DNA of 36,065 nt from an uncultured Ruminococcus sp. (GCA_902778175.1 CACYWT010000018.1:1-36065), one strand, 5' to 3'; numbered from the stretch's first letter, positions 25,819 through 33,543 are shown. Notes: generated from the letters alone by a model not told the origin. A program made the numbers and translations.

Positions 25819-26943
25819 TCACTTGTTTTTGAAATACATATAGAGCTGGCATTTTATCATGCCGTTATAGAGCTTTCTGCGCTTGTCGGCAGCTCTGCCG
25901 AAGCTTGCCTCAAAGGTATCATCAGGACTGATGATCGTATAGCTCCAGCCCTGACGCTTTACGAATTTTTTACCCATTATACGGTAAAGCTCCCTTGCCT
26001 GTTCTATATCGAGAAGTCTTTCTCCGTAGGGCGGATTGCAGATAACGGCAGCCCTTTCATTATCGCAGTCAAAATCCGCTATCCCTCTTTGCATTACGCT
26101 TATACGCTTTTCAACGCCTGCTTTTTTTGCATTGGCAGCAGTAAGCTCCACAGCCTCGGGATCAATATCATAGCCATATCCGCAGAACTCAGCGTTATGG
26201 TCAATAAGGTCAAGACAGCGTTCTCTTTCCTGCGACCATATTTCAGGCGGCATGATCCTCCATTTTTCTGCAGAAAAACTTCTGCGCAGTCCCGGCGCGA
26301 TATTCATCGCCTTCATTGCCGATTCGATAAGTATAGTACCCGATCCGCAGAACGGGTCTATCACTGTACTGAAAGGTCTGACATGAGAAAGATCCGCCAT
26401 TGCCGCGGCAAGCGTTTCTTTTATAGGCGCAGCGGTAGAATCACGGCGATATCCTCGCTTATGCAGACCCTCGCCGGATGTATCGAGCATTATGCTTACC
26501 TCATCTTTCATAATAAGAAACTGTATCTGGTGACGGCTGCCTGTTTCATCGAACCACGTTTTTCCGTATTTAGCCGAAAGTCTGCTGACAACGGCTTTTT
26601 TTATTATTTTCTGACAATCCGGAACACTTGACAGCTTTGACCTTACGCTATGACCCTTTACGGGAAATTCTTCATCAGCGGTGATCCAGTTTTCCCAAGA
26701 AATGTTTTTAACTCCCTGAAAAAGCTCCTCAAAACTGAAAGCCCTGAACCTTCCGAGAAGAATATGTACTCTTTCCGCATAGCGCGAACAGAGATTGACC
26801 CTTGCAAGAGTAGAAAAGTCACCCGAAAACAGTACCCTGCCGTTTTCGGCGCTGACATTTTCAATACCCATTCTTTTAAGTTCATCAGCGCAGATGCCCT
26901 CTATCCCGAACAAACACGGAGCCGAAAAATTTATTTTATCCAT
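25819..26943 (-). CDS. THUMP-domain class I SAM-dependent RNA methyltransferase (RlmL/YpsC type)
   Basis: This protein of about 374 residues has an N-terminal THUMP RNA-binding region (about 40-160) and a Rossmann methyltransferase domain. The domain shows VIDPFCGSGTILIES (SAM binding), YGYDIDPEAV and the catalytic NPPYGERLLD, the (N/D)PPY motif of N2-guanine/N6-adenine methyltransferases. Family members make m2G in 23S rRNA. The ATG at 26943 has GGTGAT just upstream; two earlier start codons three and two codons away are possible. Confidence 0.9.
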   Translation of the reverse strand: MDKINFSAPCLFGIEGICADELKRMGIENVSAENGRVLFSGDFSTLARVNLCSRYAERVHILLGRFRAFSFEELFQGVKNISWENWITADEEFPVKGHSVRSKLSSVPDCQKIIKKAVVSRLSAKYGKTWFDETGSRHQIQFLIMKDEVSIMLDTSGEGLHKRGYRRDSTAAPIKETLAAAMADLSHVRPFSTVIDPFCGSGTILIESAMKAMNIAPGLRRSFSAEKWRIMPPEIWSQERERCLDLIDHNAEFCGYGYDIDPEAVELTAANAKKAGVEKRISVMQRGIADFDCDNERAAVICNPPYGERLLDIEQARELYRIMGKKFVKRQGWSYTIISPDDTFEASFGRAADKRRKLYNGMIKCQLYMYFKNK

Positions 26944-27044
26944 AACCATCACCCAATCAAGAATTATTTATATATTTATTAATCAAGAATTATATATTTA
27001 TTTTAACTTATTATGCTAAAAAAAGCAACGATAACATTGTTATC

Positions 27045-27095
27045 AGCACACAGCGGAAAAGGAGGAAGATTTTCTTTCAGGCTCAGGACAATTGA
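27045..27095. repeat. Dispersed ~60-base repeat, degenerate copy C
   Basis: CGGAAAA, then TTTCAGGCTCAGGACAA, occur in the order seen in copies A and B, but with more mismatches. It overlaps the -35 region of the promoter for the UDG-like gene. Confidence 0.35.
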
Positions 27096-27120
27096 CTCTG
27101 ACATGAAAATGGATTATAAT
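27092..27120 (+). promoter_or_regulatory. Sigma-A promoter of the UDG-like gene
   Basis: TTGACT (27092-27097) and a perfect TATAAT (27115-27120) are 17 bases apart, 29 bases before the start codon. Confidence 0.85.
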
Positions 27121-27149
27121 TCAAGTATAAAGATCTAAGGAGCTAAGAT

Positions 27150-27710
27150 ATGACTAACAGTAGTTTGAAAATAACAAGAAACGAAGGAAACAGCAATATC
27201 CCGACAGCTTTTATTTTTTCCTGTCCGGGTCAGGAAGAACTGAAAAGCGGTAAACTCGTCAACGGTCAGACAGGAAAAAATCTCGATATGATGCTGACCT
27301 TCCTTAACAAAAAAAAGCCTGATCTTTTTCCCTCGGTGAACCGCTACGATTACAGAATAACCAATTCCTCTGAATGTGTCCACTACAAGGCTTATGACAA
27401 CCGCACCGAACCTAAAACCGCTGAAATAAACGAACCCGATAATCTCAGCCGCCTTGCAGATGATATCAGCGGCTACCGCTGTGTTATCACCTTCGGCAGA
27501 TGCGCCGCTCTTGCGGCAAAGGCTGTTGTTGATTCGGGCTTATGCAAAGATACCGCCTTTCTCTATTCACAGCATTTATCATTTCTCAGCCTTAACAGTT
27601 CAATAAAAAAGGATATCGACGGAAATGATATCCTACGCGGCGCTGCCGATTCGACCTCAAAACGGCTCGAAGTCGCCGCACAGAAGATACTTGACCAGAT
27701 AGATTTTTAG
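27150..27710 (+). CDS. Uracil-DNA glycosylase-superfamily-like protein
   Basis: This 186-residue protein resembles the UDG superfamily. FSCPGQEELKSGKLVNGQTG corresponds to the PGxxE...G motif 1 region of family 4-like enzymes. VITFGRCAALAAKAV recalls the central strand and helix, and SQHLSFLSLN stands where the HP-containing motif 3 would be, without the usual Pro. It may act on damaged bases, or it may be a non-catalytic relative. AAGGAG precedes the ATG. It is monocistronic, with its own promoter and a terminator shared with convergent rpmB. Confidence 0.6.
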   Translation: MTNSSLKITRNEGNSNIPTAFIFSCPGQEELKSGKLVNGQTGKNLDMMLTFLNKKKPDLFPSVNRYDYRITNSSECVHYKAYDNRTEPKTAEINEPDNLSRLADDISGYRCVITFGRCAALAAKAVVDSGLCKDTAFLYSQHLSFLSLNSSIKKDIDGNDILRGAADSTSKRLEVAAQKILDQIDF

Positions 27711-27736
27711 AATAGTAGATTTAAGCTTTTAACAGG

Positions 27737-27769
27737 GTAAAAAAAGCCGCCGCAGATAATGCGGCGGCA
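27737..27769 (-). terminator. Intrinsic terminator of rpmB, shared with the UDG-like gene
   Basis: On the minus strand GCCGCCGCA pairs with TGCGGCGGC around five bases and is followed by seven T. On the plus strand the same stem ends the UDG-like transcript with a weaker AT-rich tail. Confidence 0.92.
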
Positions 27770-27782
27770 ATTATTATTTGTC

Positions 27783-27971
27783 TCAGACTGCTCTTGTAAC
27801 CTTGCCTGAACGCAGACAACGGGTGCATACATTAACTCTCTTGGGTGAGCCGTTAACGATAGCCTTTACTTTGACTACATTCGGCTTCCAAGCTCTGTTA
27901 GAGCGTCTATGTGAGTGAGAAACCTTTATGCCAAAGGTAACTCCCTTATTGCAAATATCACACTTTGCCAT
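27783..27971 (-). CDS. rpmB: 50S ribosomal protein L28
   Basis: This 62-residue protein opens MAKCDICNKG and has NVCTRCLRSG later, so it carries two CxxC pairs and is the zinc-binding form of L28. SHSHRRSNRAWKPN is the family core. AGGAGG eight bases before the ATG at 27971 decides against an overlapping GTG three codons upstream. It follows rplL by 49 bases with no evident terminator between, so it probably shares that transcript. Confidence 0.95.
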   Translation of the reverse strand: MAKCDICNKGVTFGIKVSHSHRRSNRAWKPNVVKVKAIVNGSPKRVNVCTRCLRSGKVTRAV

Positions 27972-28020
27972 TGATAGCACCTCCTGAATAAAGTAGATAA
28001 GTAGTACTGCAAAAGCAGAA

Positions 28021-28395
28021 TTACTTAATCTCTACCTCAGCGCCAACCTCAGCAAGCTTAGCCTTGATAGCCTCAGCATCTTCCTTGCTGATTGCTTCCT
28101 TGAGTGTCTTCGGAGCTTCGTCAACAACAGCCTTAGCGTCCTTCAGACCAAGACCGGTGATCTCACGAACAACCTTGATAACCTTGATCTTCTCTGCGCC
28201 TGCGCTCTTGAGAACAACGTCGAACTCTGTCTTTTCCTCAGCAGCAGCAGCGCCCTCAGCAGGAGCAGCTACAGCAACAGCAGCAGCAGCAGATACGCCG
28301 AACTCATCTTCTACAGCGTGTACAAGCTCTGAAAGCTCGAGAACTGTAAGACCCTTTAATTCTTCAATGATATTAGTAACCTTTTCTGATGCCAT
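28021..28395 (-). CDS. rplL: 50S ribosomal protein L7/L12
   Basis: This 124-residue acidic protein has the N-terminal dimerisation helix ([20 protein letters not shown]), an Ala/Glu-rich hinge (about 37-55) and the C-terminal factor-binding domain ([20 protein letters not shown]). It forms the ribosomal stalk with L10 and recruits translation factors. TGGAGG precedes the ATG. It follows rplJ by 39 bases. Confidence 0.98.
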   Translation of the reverse strand: MASEKVTNIIEELKGLTVLELSELVHAVEDEFGVSAAAAVAVAAPAEGAAAAEEKTEFDVVLKSAGAEKIKVIKVVREITGLGLKDAKAVVDEAPKTLKEAISKEDAEAIKAKLAEVGAEVEIK

Positions 28396-28434
28396 GATAA
28401 TTTACCTCCAAAATTAAAATTCAGTAAGTATTGA

Positions 28435-28980
28435 TTAAGCTTCAGCCGGAGCCTCTGCCTCTGCCGGCTCAGCAGCCGGAACATCTTCACCGCTCTTGTC
28501 AACAATAGCCTGTACAGCTCTTGCGAAAGATGCGATAGGAGCCTGGAATGCGCCAAGTACGTTTGCGAGAAGAACTTCTCTGCTCGGGAGCTTGGCAAGG
28601 CTCTGGATCTTCTCCAGGCTGATGACCTCATTATCGAGATAGCCTGTCTTTACTGCGAATGTCTTGTGACCGTCGGCAAACTTCTGGAGAATACGAGCTG
28701 CTGCTACATAATCCTCATCACTGGTTGCGATTGCTGATGTACCGTTAAGTACCTCCTCAACACCGTTAAGTCCTGCCTTTTCAGCCGCACGCTTGATAAG
28801 GGTATTCTTTACAACAGTGTACTTTACACCTGCTTCACGAAGATCCTTACGGAGCTTTGTATCATCAGCAACTGTAATACCCTCGTAGGAAACGATAACA
28901 CCTGCAACGGAACCCTGTATCCTGTCAGCGAGATCATTTACGATCTTCTGCTTTTCTTCTAAAACCTTCTGACTGGGCAA
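28435..28980 (-). CDS. rplJ: 50S ribosomal protein L10
   Basis: This 181-residue protein holds the L10 signature AGVIVSYEGITVADDTKLRK and LREAGVKYTVVKNTL, with an extended acidic, Ala-rich C-terminus that carries L7/L12 dimers. The start codon is TTG (28978-28980), nine bases after GGAGG; no nearby ATG fits. Expression is controlled by the L10 leader and attenuator immediately upstream. Confidence 0.97.
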   Translation of the reverse strand: MPSQKVLEEKQKIVNDLADRIQGSVAGVIVSYEGITVADDTKLRKDLREAGVKYTVVKNTLIKRAAEKAGLNGVEEVLNGTSAIATSDEDYVAAARILQKFADGHKTFAVKTGYLDNEVISLEKIQSLAKLPSREVLLANVLGAFQAPIASFARAVQAIVDKSGEDVPAAEPAEAEAPAEA

Positions 28981-29004
28981 AACAATTCACCTCCTTGAAA
29001 TATG

Positions 29005-29134
29005 ACGCAAAAACGCGCCTTCCCTTTCCCGAGAAGGCGCGCAATTATACTGATATAATATAATCACATACGCTTACCTCGGCAGGCGGGAAACCCATTA
29101 TGCATTACTGCACCTGCTGTCTTAGGTGACAGCA
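29005..29134 (-). ncRNA. L10 leader (autoregulatory RNA)
   Basis: On the minus strand the transcript start is followed by the conserved CACCTAAGACAGCAGGTG arm (29111-29128) and later TTTCCCGCCTGCCGAGGTAA, the kink-turn partner of the L10-binding fold. A terminator hairpin comes next. L10 in complex with L12 binds such leaders and promotes early termination, matching stalk-protein output to ribosome need. Confidence 0.93.
29009..29042 (-). terminator. Attenuator terminator in the rplJ leader
   Basis: On the minus strand CGCGCCTTC pairs with GAAGGCGCG around a ten-base loop, followed by TTTTT, 28 bases upstream of the rplJ start. It is the regulated terminator of the L10 leader. Confidence 0.9.
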
Positions 29135-29140
29135 TTTGAT

Positions 29141-29169
29141 ATTATAGCACACCTGAGTGCGTATGTCAA
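29141..29169 (-). promoter_or_regulatory. Sigma-A promoter of rplJ-rplL
   Basis: Minus-strand consensus TTGACA (29164-29169) and TATAAT (29141-29146) are exactly 17 bases apart, directly upstream of the L10 leader. Confidence 0.95.
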
Positions 29170-29186
29170 GCACTTTCCCGAAATAA

Positions 29187-29888
29187 TCAGGAAGCGCCGT
29201 TGATCTTGGACGGGTTGATCTTTACAGCCGGTCCCATTGTTGTAGCAACAGCAACGGATCTGATATACTGACCCTTTGCAGCTGCCGGCTTTGCCTTGAT
29301 GATAGCGCCGATAAGAGCGTCGAAGTTCTCGCCGATCTTTTCGGGACCAAAGGATACCTTACCGATCGGGCAGTGAATGATATTTGTCTTATCAAGACGA
29401 TATTCGATCTTACCTGCCTTAGCGTCCTTGATAGCCTTTGCGATATCAGGTGTAACCGTACCCGCCTTCGGGTTAGGCATAAGTCCTCTCGGACCGAGAA
29501 CCTTACCAAGACGTCCTACAAGACCCATCATATCGGGTGTTGTGATAAGTACGTCGAAATCCATCCAGCCTTCGTTCTGGATCTTGCTTGTGAATTCTTC
29601 TGCGCCGACAAATTCAGCTCCGGCCTCCTGAGCCTTTGCTACGTTGTCGCCCTTGCAGATAGCAAGTACTCTTACCTGCTTACCTGTACCGTTCGGAAGA
29701 ACGATAGCGCCTCTTACCTGCTGGTCAGCGTGACGTGAATCTACACCCAGCTTAACATGAAGCTCTACGGTCTCATCAAACTTAGCGGTACCGGTTTTGA
29801 GGCAAACATCAATTGCCTCTGTTGCGTCATACGCCTTTGTCTTGTCGATCTGTTTAGCAGCATCGACATATTTCTTACCGTGTTTCAT
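29187..29888 (-). CDS. rplA: 50S ribosomal protein L1
   Basis: This 233-residue protein opens [20 protein letters not shown] and has [18 protein letters not shown], the L1 signature, plus [13 protein letters not shown] at the C-terminus. It binds the mobile L1 stalk of 23S rRNA and, in many bacteria, its own mRNA. AGGGAGG precedes the ATG. An L1-site-like leader motif lies between rplK and this gene. Confidence 0.98.
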   Translation of the reverse strand: MKHGKKYVDAAKQIDKTKAYDATEAIDVCLKTGTAKFDETVELHVKLGVDSRHADQQVRGAIVLPNGTGKQVRVLAICKGDNVAKAQEAGAEFVGAEEFTSKIQNEGWMDFDVLITTPDMMGLVGRLGKVLGPRGLMPNPKAGTVTPDIAKAIKDAKAGKIEYRLDKTNIIHCPIGKVSFGPEKIGENFDALIGAIIKAKPAAAKGQYIRSVAVATTMGPAVKINPSKINGAS

Positions 29889-29906
29889 TGTTTTCCTCCC
29901 TGTTGA

Positions 29907-29935
29907 GTGGTAAAATCGGATCAGTTCCTCCCACC
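29907..29935 (-). promoter_or_regulatory. L1-binding-site-like leader motif before rplA
   Basis: On the minus strand GGTGGGAGG, then TTTTACCAC, forms a GTGG/CCAC-closed element just before the rplA ribosome binding site. GGTGGGAGG is also the sequence of the L1-binding helix in 23S rRNA, so the element may be an L1 feedback site by mimicry. Confidence 0.6.
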
Positions 29936-29942
29936 CGGGTCA

Positions 29943-30368
29943 TTAATCTACTACTTCAATACCCATTGAACGAGCGGTTCCTGCGATCATAGAGCAAGCT
30001 GCTTCGATAGTTGCAGCGTTGAGATCAGGCATTTTTGTTTCAGCGATCTGCTTTACCTGATCCTTTGTGATCTTAGCGACCTTCTTTTTGTTGGGTTCGC
30101 CGGATGCTGTTTCAATGCCGCAAGCCTTCTTGATAAGAACTGCTGCAGGCGGGGTCTTTGTTACAAAAGTGAACGAACGGTCTGCATATACCGTAATTAC
30201 TACGGGAATGATAAGACCTGCATCCTTCTTTGTACGTTCATTGAATTCCTTTGTGAACGCACTGATGTTTACACCATGCTGACCTAATGCAGGGCCAACC
30301 GGCGGCGCCGGGGTTGCTTTTCCGGCAGGTATCTGGAGCTTAATCAAGCCTGTTACCTTCTGAGCCAT
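29943..30368 (-). CDS. rplK: 50S ribosomal protein L11
   Basis: This 141-residue protein begins [20 protein letters not shown] and has [14 protein letters not shown], the L11 signature, and a C-terminal rRNA-binding domain ending in [12 protein letters not shown]. It binds the GTPase-centre rRNA. The ATG at 30368 has GGAGGTG upstream; the longer open frame is leader sequence. rplA follows by 54 bases. Confidence 0.97.
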   Translation of the reverse strand: MAQKVTGLIKLQIPAGKATPAPPVGPALGQHGVNISAFTKEFNERTKKDAGLIIPVVITVYADRSFTFVTKTPPAAVLIKKACGIETASGEPNKKKVAKITKDQVKQIAETKMPDLNAATIEAACSMIAGTARSMGIEVVD

Positions 30369-30390
30369 TTTTTCTTGCACCTCCAAAATT

Positions 30391-30435
30391 CGTGGTAAAT
30401 GTCGGAGCGGTAAGATATTTCCGCTTCCTCCCACG
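30391..30435 (-). promoter_or_regulatory. L1-binding-site-like leader motif before rplK
   Basis: On the minus strand CGTGGGAGGAAGCGG, then CCGC and TTTACCACG, forms nested GTGG/CCAC and GCGG/CCGC pairing just upstream of the rplK ribosome binding site. It shares GTGGGAGGAA and TTTACCAC with the motif before rplA. Confidence 0.6.
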
Positions 30436-30491
30436 AGGGAACTCGTCCCTCTATAATAACGGCAGCGCCGTTATTAACTGACACCTTCCTG

Positions 30492-31211
30492 TCATTCGAC
30501 CGGTTCTACATCAGTAGCCGGCAAATCGGCAGGGATCTTGCGCCCGAACATATTTCCTATGACGGTCACGCTGTTGTTTTCTTCGTCCACAGCATCTACG
30601 ACGCACACCGGATCCTCAAAGGGACAATACTGACCGATAATGCGGACCATATCTCCGGCTTTGAATTTTGCTTTGAATGAAGCCGGTGCTTCGGCTGTGT
30701 CCGCTTCAAGCCCCAGCTGTGCAACTTCCTCATCGGAAAGTGCAGGCGGAGCGTTGTGGATAATCGTTCCTGCGACCTTTTCGGTTGCATTCATGGAATT
30801 CAGTCCTACAAAGCCCGTGCATCCGCGCACAGACCTGACGATATTCTGATTATCGTCGGACATCACCATTTTGATGAAGACATAGCTCGGGAAAATCTTA
30901 TATTCAGTGATTATCTCGGTATCCTCTTCGATAAAATTACCGTCGTCATCCTTTTTATATTTTCCGTCTCTGCCCTTGACCTTCTTTTTGACGATCTCGC
31001 GGACTTTTTCGACGGGGATAACGACATCCCTGAACTGATCCTGAAGACCCATGTTTTCCACTTTTTGTTTCAGTGTAGTGAGTACCTTATTCTCATATCC
31101 GGAATATGTATGTACTATATACCATTTTGCCGCTGCGGGAGCTTCGCTCCTGACCGGCGTGCTTTCAAAAGCATTTTCTTCGCTTGTGAAGACGTTCTGG
31201 TCGTCTGACAT
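30492..31211 (-). CDS. nusG: Transcription termination/antitermination factor NusG
   Basis: This 239-residue NusG is longer than the usual 175-180. Extra parts are an acidic N-terminal stretch (about 1-28) before WYIVHTYSGYENKV and a charged insertion (about 75-100, with RDGKYKKDDDGNF) in the NGN domain. The C-terminal KOW domain is divergent: FKAGDMVRIIGQYCPFEDPV replaces the usual GPF and Gly-x-Val pattern. NusG binds RNA polymerase and links it to Rho or to the ribosome. Gene order secE-nusG-rplK-rplA supports the call. Confidence 0.95.
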   Translation of the reverse strand: MSDDQNVFTSEENAFESTPVRSEAPAAAKWYIVHTYSGYENKVLTTLKQKVENMGLQDQFRDVVIPVEKVREIVKKKVKGRDGKYKKDDDGNFIEEDTEIITEYKIFPSYVFIKMVMSDDNQNIVRSVRGCTGFVGLNSMNATEKVAGTIIHNAPPALSDEEVAQLGLEADTAEAPASFKAKFKAGDMVRIIGQYCPFEDPVCVVDAVDEENNSVTVIGNMFGRKIPADLPATDVEPVE

Positions 31212-31237
31212 AATTTCTCCTCCGTATACAGAATAAT

Positions 31238-31474
31238 TTACGCGTGCATCAGGAAACCAAGCAGATAATGCAGTCCCCAGTCAAGACCGGTCACTACCAG
31301 TCCGACAACCAGCATTGACAGAAGAACCAGACCCATATTCTTGAAAGTTGTCTTAGGCGTAGGCCAGACAATTTTCTTGATCTCGCTCTTGATATCACGG
31401 AAGAATTTCGCTATGCTCTTGCCCATTCTTTTGAAGATATTGGGCTTTTTCTCAGGCTCTTTTTTCTTTGCCAT
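31238..31474 (-). CDS. secE: Preprotein translocase subunit SecE
   Basis: This 78-residue protein begins MAKKKEPEKKPN and has SIAKFFRDIKSEIKKIVWPT (the SecE amphipathic helix) followed by one C-terminal membrane helix. SecE stabilises SecY in the membrane. GGAGG seven bases before the ATG at 31474 sets the start. It lies between rpmG and nusG as usual. Confidence 0.95.
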   Translation of the reverse strand: MAKKKEPEKKPNIFKRMGKSIAKFFRDIKSEIKKIVWPTPKTTFKNMGLVLLSMLVVGLVVTGLDWGLHYLLGFLMHA

Positions 31475-31491
31475 AGAAATCCTCCGTTCAA

Positions 31492-31641
31492 TCACTTAGT
31501 CTCTTTGTGCAGAGTATGCTTTTTGCAAAATCTGCAGTACTTGTTCATCTCGAGTCTGTCGGGATCGTTCTTCTTGTTTTTCATTGTGTTGTAGTTGCGC
31601 TGTTTGCACTCTGTGCAGGCTAGTGTTATTTTTACTCTCAT
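31492..31641 (-). CDS. rpmG: 50S ribosomal protein L33
   Basis: This 49-residue protein begins [20 protein letters not shown] and ends in [14 protein letters not shown]. The CTEC and CRFC pairs make it the zinc-binding C+ form of L33. GGGAGGTG precedes the ATG. It is the first gene of the rpmG-secE-nusG-rplK-rplA transcript, starting 81 bases after the promoter -10 box. Confidence 0.95.
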   Translation of the reverse strand: MRVKITLACTECKQRNYNTMKNKKNDPDRLEMNKYCRFCKKHTLHKETK

Positions 31642-31722
31642 GTCGGCACCTCCCGGTATTTCGGAATAATTTAGCCTCCCTCAAAAAGGCACAAAAAAAT
31701 AAACCCCACTTGAGGTATAAAC

Positions 31723-31752
31723 AGTATACCATATCTCAAGCGGGATTGTCAA
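31723..31752 (-). promoter_or_regulatory. Sigma-A promoter of rpmG-secE-nusG-rplKA
   Basis: Minus-strand TTGACA (31747-31752) and TATACT (31723-31728) are 18 bases apart. An inverted repeat CTTGAG/CTCAAG (about 31709-31740) straddles the -10 box, and the CCC/GGG flanks extend it. Confidence 0.85.
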
Positions 31753-31807
31753 GGCTTTTTTACACAATATATAATAATAATTCCGGTATAAATCCGGGCT
31801 GAACGCA

Positions 31808-32593
31808 TTACATTCTGTTAAGGGTATCGGTCTTGTAGGATCTCGATTTCTTAGGCTTTTCAGGTTTAAGATTTTTGCCCCTGAGCTTTCTTGCAGCCTT
31901 TGTCACCTTCTTGTCGTTTTCGGAGAAGGCAGCCGTAAGCTTTTTGAATTTATCGTCGTCTTCCACTGCATTGAGCATATCATAGGTGATTATGCCCTTT
32001 GTATCAAGGTCGCCTGCGGAATAGATAGCAGCAAGTCCTGCCGAGATCTTTTCGATTTTCTTATCATCGGCTTTTTTTATCATTTCCGCAAAGCGCGGCA
32101 CTATTTTTTCCTCGGCGAAGGTCACTCCGCGGAAATCCTCATAATGCGCCATTTCATAAGCGATCTCATCTCTCAGTTCAGGAAAATATGTCACCATTCT
32201 GTTTGCAAGGAAAAGCGGATCGACATTTCCGTCATTATCCTTTTTGCGTTTTTTCTGTTTCTGTGCAGCCGCGGTCTGTCTGGGGCCCTTTACAGTATCG
32301 CAGAAATCGTCGCCTATGCTTTCCGCCTCTCTTGATCCGTCGGAATCCGGATCGAACAGCCATGTCGCAAGAGTTTTCCATTCATTATCCGGTTCGCCGT
32401 CCTCTACCGCGCAGGAGCGCAGTACGATACGCTTGTTTGAAAATGTGTATACTATACTGTAGGCAAGCTCACCGATATATAAAGCGTTGAGTTCCTCTTC
32501 GCTGTCCGCTGTTGTTTCTCTCCTGTAGCCTTTTGCGGAAAGCGTCTTTTCAAATCTGGAATTAATTATATCAAAAGCATTGTTGATATCCAT
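31808..32593 (-). CDS. Conserved-looking hypothetical protein
   Basis: I do not recognise this 261-residue cytoplasmic protein. It has an N-terminal alpha/beta-looking part (about 1-95), a polar Lys/Gln-rich linker (about 108-122, QKQKKRKKDNDG), a helical middle (about 125-215) that includes MVTYFPELRDEIAYEMAHYE, and a strongly basic Lys/Arg-rich C-terminal tail (about 222-261). The basic tail suggests nucleic-acid or ribosome contact, which is inference only. GGAGATCTC precedes the ATG. It stands alone between the DUF6465-like gene and rpmG. Confidence 0.7.
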   Translation of the reverse strand: MDINNAFDIINSRFEKTLSAKGYRRETTADSEEELNALYIGELAYSIVYTFSNKRIVLRSCAVEDGEPDNEWKTLATWLFDPDSDGSREAESIGDDFCDTVKGPRQTAAAQKQKKRKKDNDGNVDPLFLANRMVTYFPELRDEIAYEMAHYEDFRGVTFAEEKIVPRFAEMIKKADDKKIEKISAGLAAIYSAGDLDTKGIITYDMLNAVEDDDKFKKLTAAFSENDKKVTKAARKLRGKNLKPEKPKKSRSYKTDTLNRM

Positions 32594-32663
32594 CTGAGAT
32601 CTCCTTTATTTCAAATTATCATTCTGATTATAGCACACCTTCGCTTATTAATCAATCACCGCA

Positions 32664-32694
32664 GAAAAAAAAGACGCCCGGACCCGCCGGACGT
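32664..32694 (-). terminator. Intrinsic terminator of the DUF6465-like gene
   Basis: On the minus strand GACGTCCGG pairs with the TCCGGGCGTC side around a short loop, followed by eight T. Confidence 0.88.
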
Positions 32695-32723
32695 CACCGT
32701 TATGCATTACTGGTCAGAGCTGA

Positions 32724-33020
32724 TCAGAATTCAACGCTCTTGCCTTCCTCAACGCCGTTGATCACATAGTAAGCAACATTGTTCTCGGGCTGAATGTATA
32801 CATCAAGAGTTTTGATAGCTTCGGTATTGCCCTCGTTCTTGTAAGCTTCCTTGATAGCGTCAATGATCGATACAACAGTTGTATTCTTGCCGCCGAATTC
32901 AATTGTAGCCTTTATTTCGGGCTTAGCAGCTGCCTTTGTTGCTCTGGGCTTCTTTGCCTCTGCCTTTACCTCTGTTACCTTCTCTTCAACTTTAGCTGTT
33001 TCTTTTTTTGCTCTTGCCAT
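32724..33020 (-). CDS. DUF6465-like small protein
   Basis: This 98-residue protein has an Ala/Lys/Glu-rich low-complexity N-terminus (MARAKKETAKVEEKVTEVKA) and a small C-terminal domain with IEFGGKNTTVVSIIDAIKEA and LDVYIQPENNVAYYVINGVE. I recall this layout from DUF6465 proteins of Clostridia; no function is known to me. GGGAGG precedes the ATG at 33020. It has its own promoter and terminator and looks highly expressed from signal strength. Confidence 0.75.
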   Translation of the reverse strand: MARAKKETAKVEEKVTEVKAEAKKPRATKAAAKPEIKATIEFGGKNTTVVSIIDAIKEAYKNEGNTEAIKTLDVYIQPENNVAYYVINGVEEGKSVEF

Positions 33021-33071
33021 GATTAATTTCCTCCCTGAAATAATTGATCGTGTGAATCCCTGTATCGGACA

Positions 33072-33091
33072 TAAAAGCATAATGCTTTTAT
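33072..33091. promoter_or_regulatory. AAAAGCAT/ATGCTTTT palindrome near the DUF6465-like transcription start
   Basis: Eight-base arms AAAAGCAT and ATGCTTTT surround one base, just downstream of the -10 box on the minus strand. It could be an operator covering the start site or a 5' hairpin of the mRNA. Confidence 0.4.
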
Positions 33092-33094
33092 ACA

Positions 33095-33124
33095 ATTATA
33101 TACACAACAGGTTATATTTGTCAA
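33095..33124 (-). promoter_or_regulatory. Sigma-A promoter of the DUF6465-like gene
   Basis: Minus-strand TTGACA (33119-33124) and TATAAT (33095-33100) are consensus boxes 18 bases apart. Confidence 0.88.
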
Positions 33125-33356
33125 ATATAAACCTTGATTTTATGCGGTTTTTTCGGCAAAAACAGTTACTTGTCTAAAATATCGGAATTTTTTTCCTTTT
33201 TATTGTTTACAGTGCCTATTTATACAAAGACGCATAAAAACAGGCTTTAAAGCTAAAAATAATTATATACCGTTCTGCTTTTCTGAAAGACGGGATATGA
33301 TGACAAGCCGAAAAATGAACACCGGAACAATACTCATATTATGGAGGGTCTGTACA

Positions 33357-33536
33357 ATGGCAAAAAACACAATGAATATGTTCAAAGGAATAGGCGCAGG
33401 AATGGCTGCCGGAATAATGGTCGGAGCGGCGTCCGCATTGATGCTGAAGGATTCAAGAAAGGGCAAAAAGACCATGAACAAGGCTATTCAGGCATTTGAA
33501 GGAGTACTCGACAAGGTACAGGGAGCATTCGCCTGA
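33357..33536 (+). CDS. YtxH-like small membrane-associated protein
   Basis: This 59-residue protein has a Gly/Ala-rich hydrophobic segment (GIGAGMAAGIMVGAASALML, about 10-29) followed by a charged helix (KDSRKGKKTMNKAIQAFE). This is the arrangement of YtxH/gas-vesicle-GvpP-like small proteins. Function is unknown. GGAGGG eight bases before the ATG at 33357 sets the start; the longer frame is untranslated leader. A strong terminator follows. Confidence 0.7.
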   Translation: MAKNTMNMFKGIGAGMAAGIMVGAASALMLKDSRKGKKTMNKAIQAFEGVLDKVQGAFA

Positions 33537-33543
33537 TGAATGC

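Larger units (their letters stand above)
33021..33356. other. Intergenic region between divergent DUF6465-like and YtxH-like genes
   Basis: These 336 AT-rich bases hold the DUF6465-like promoter and a palindrome near its transcription start. I see no further gene, no clear terminator and no convincing promoter for the YtxH-like gene. Confidence 0.6.
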
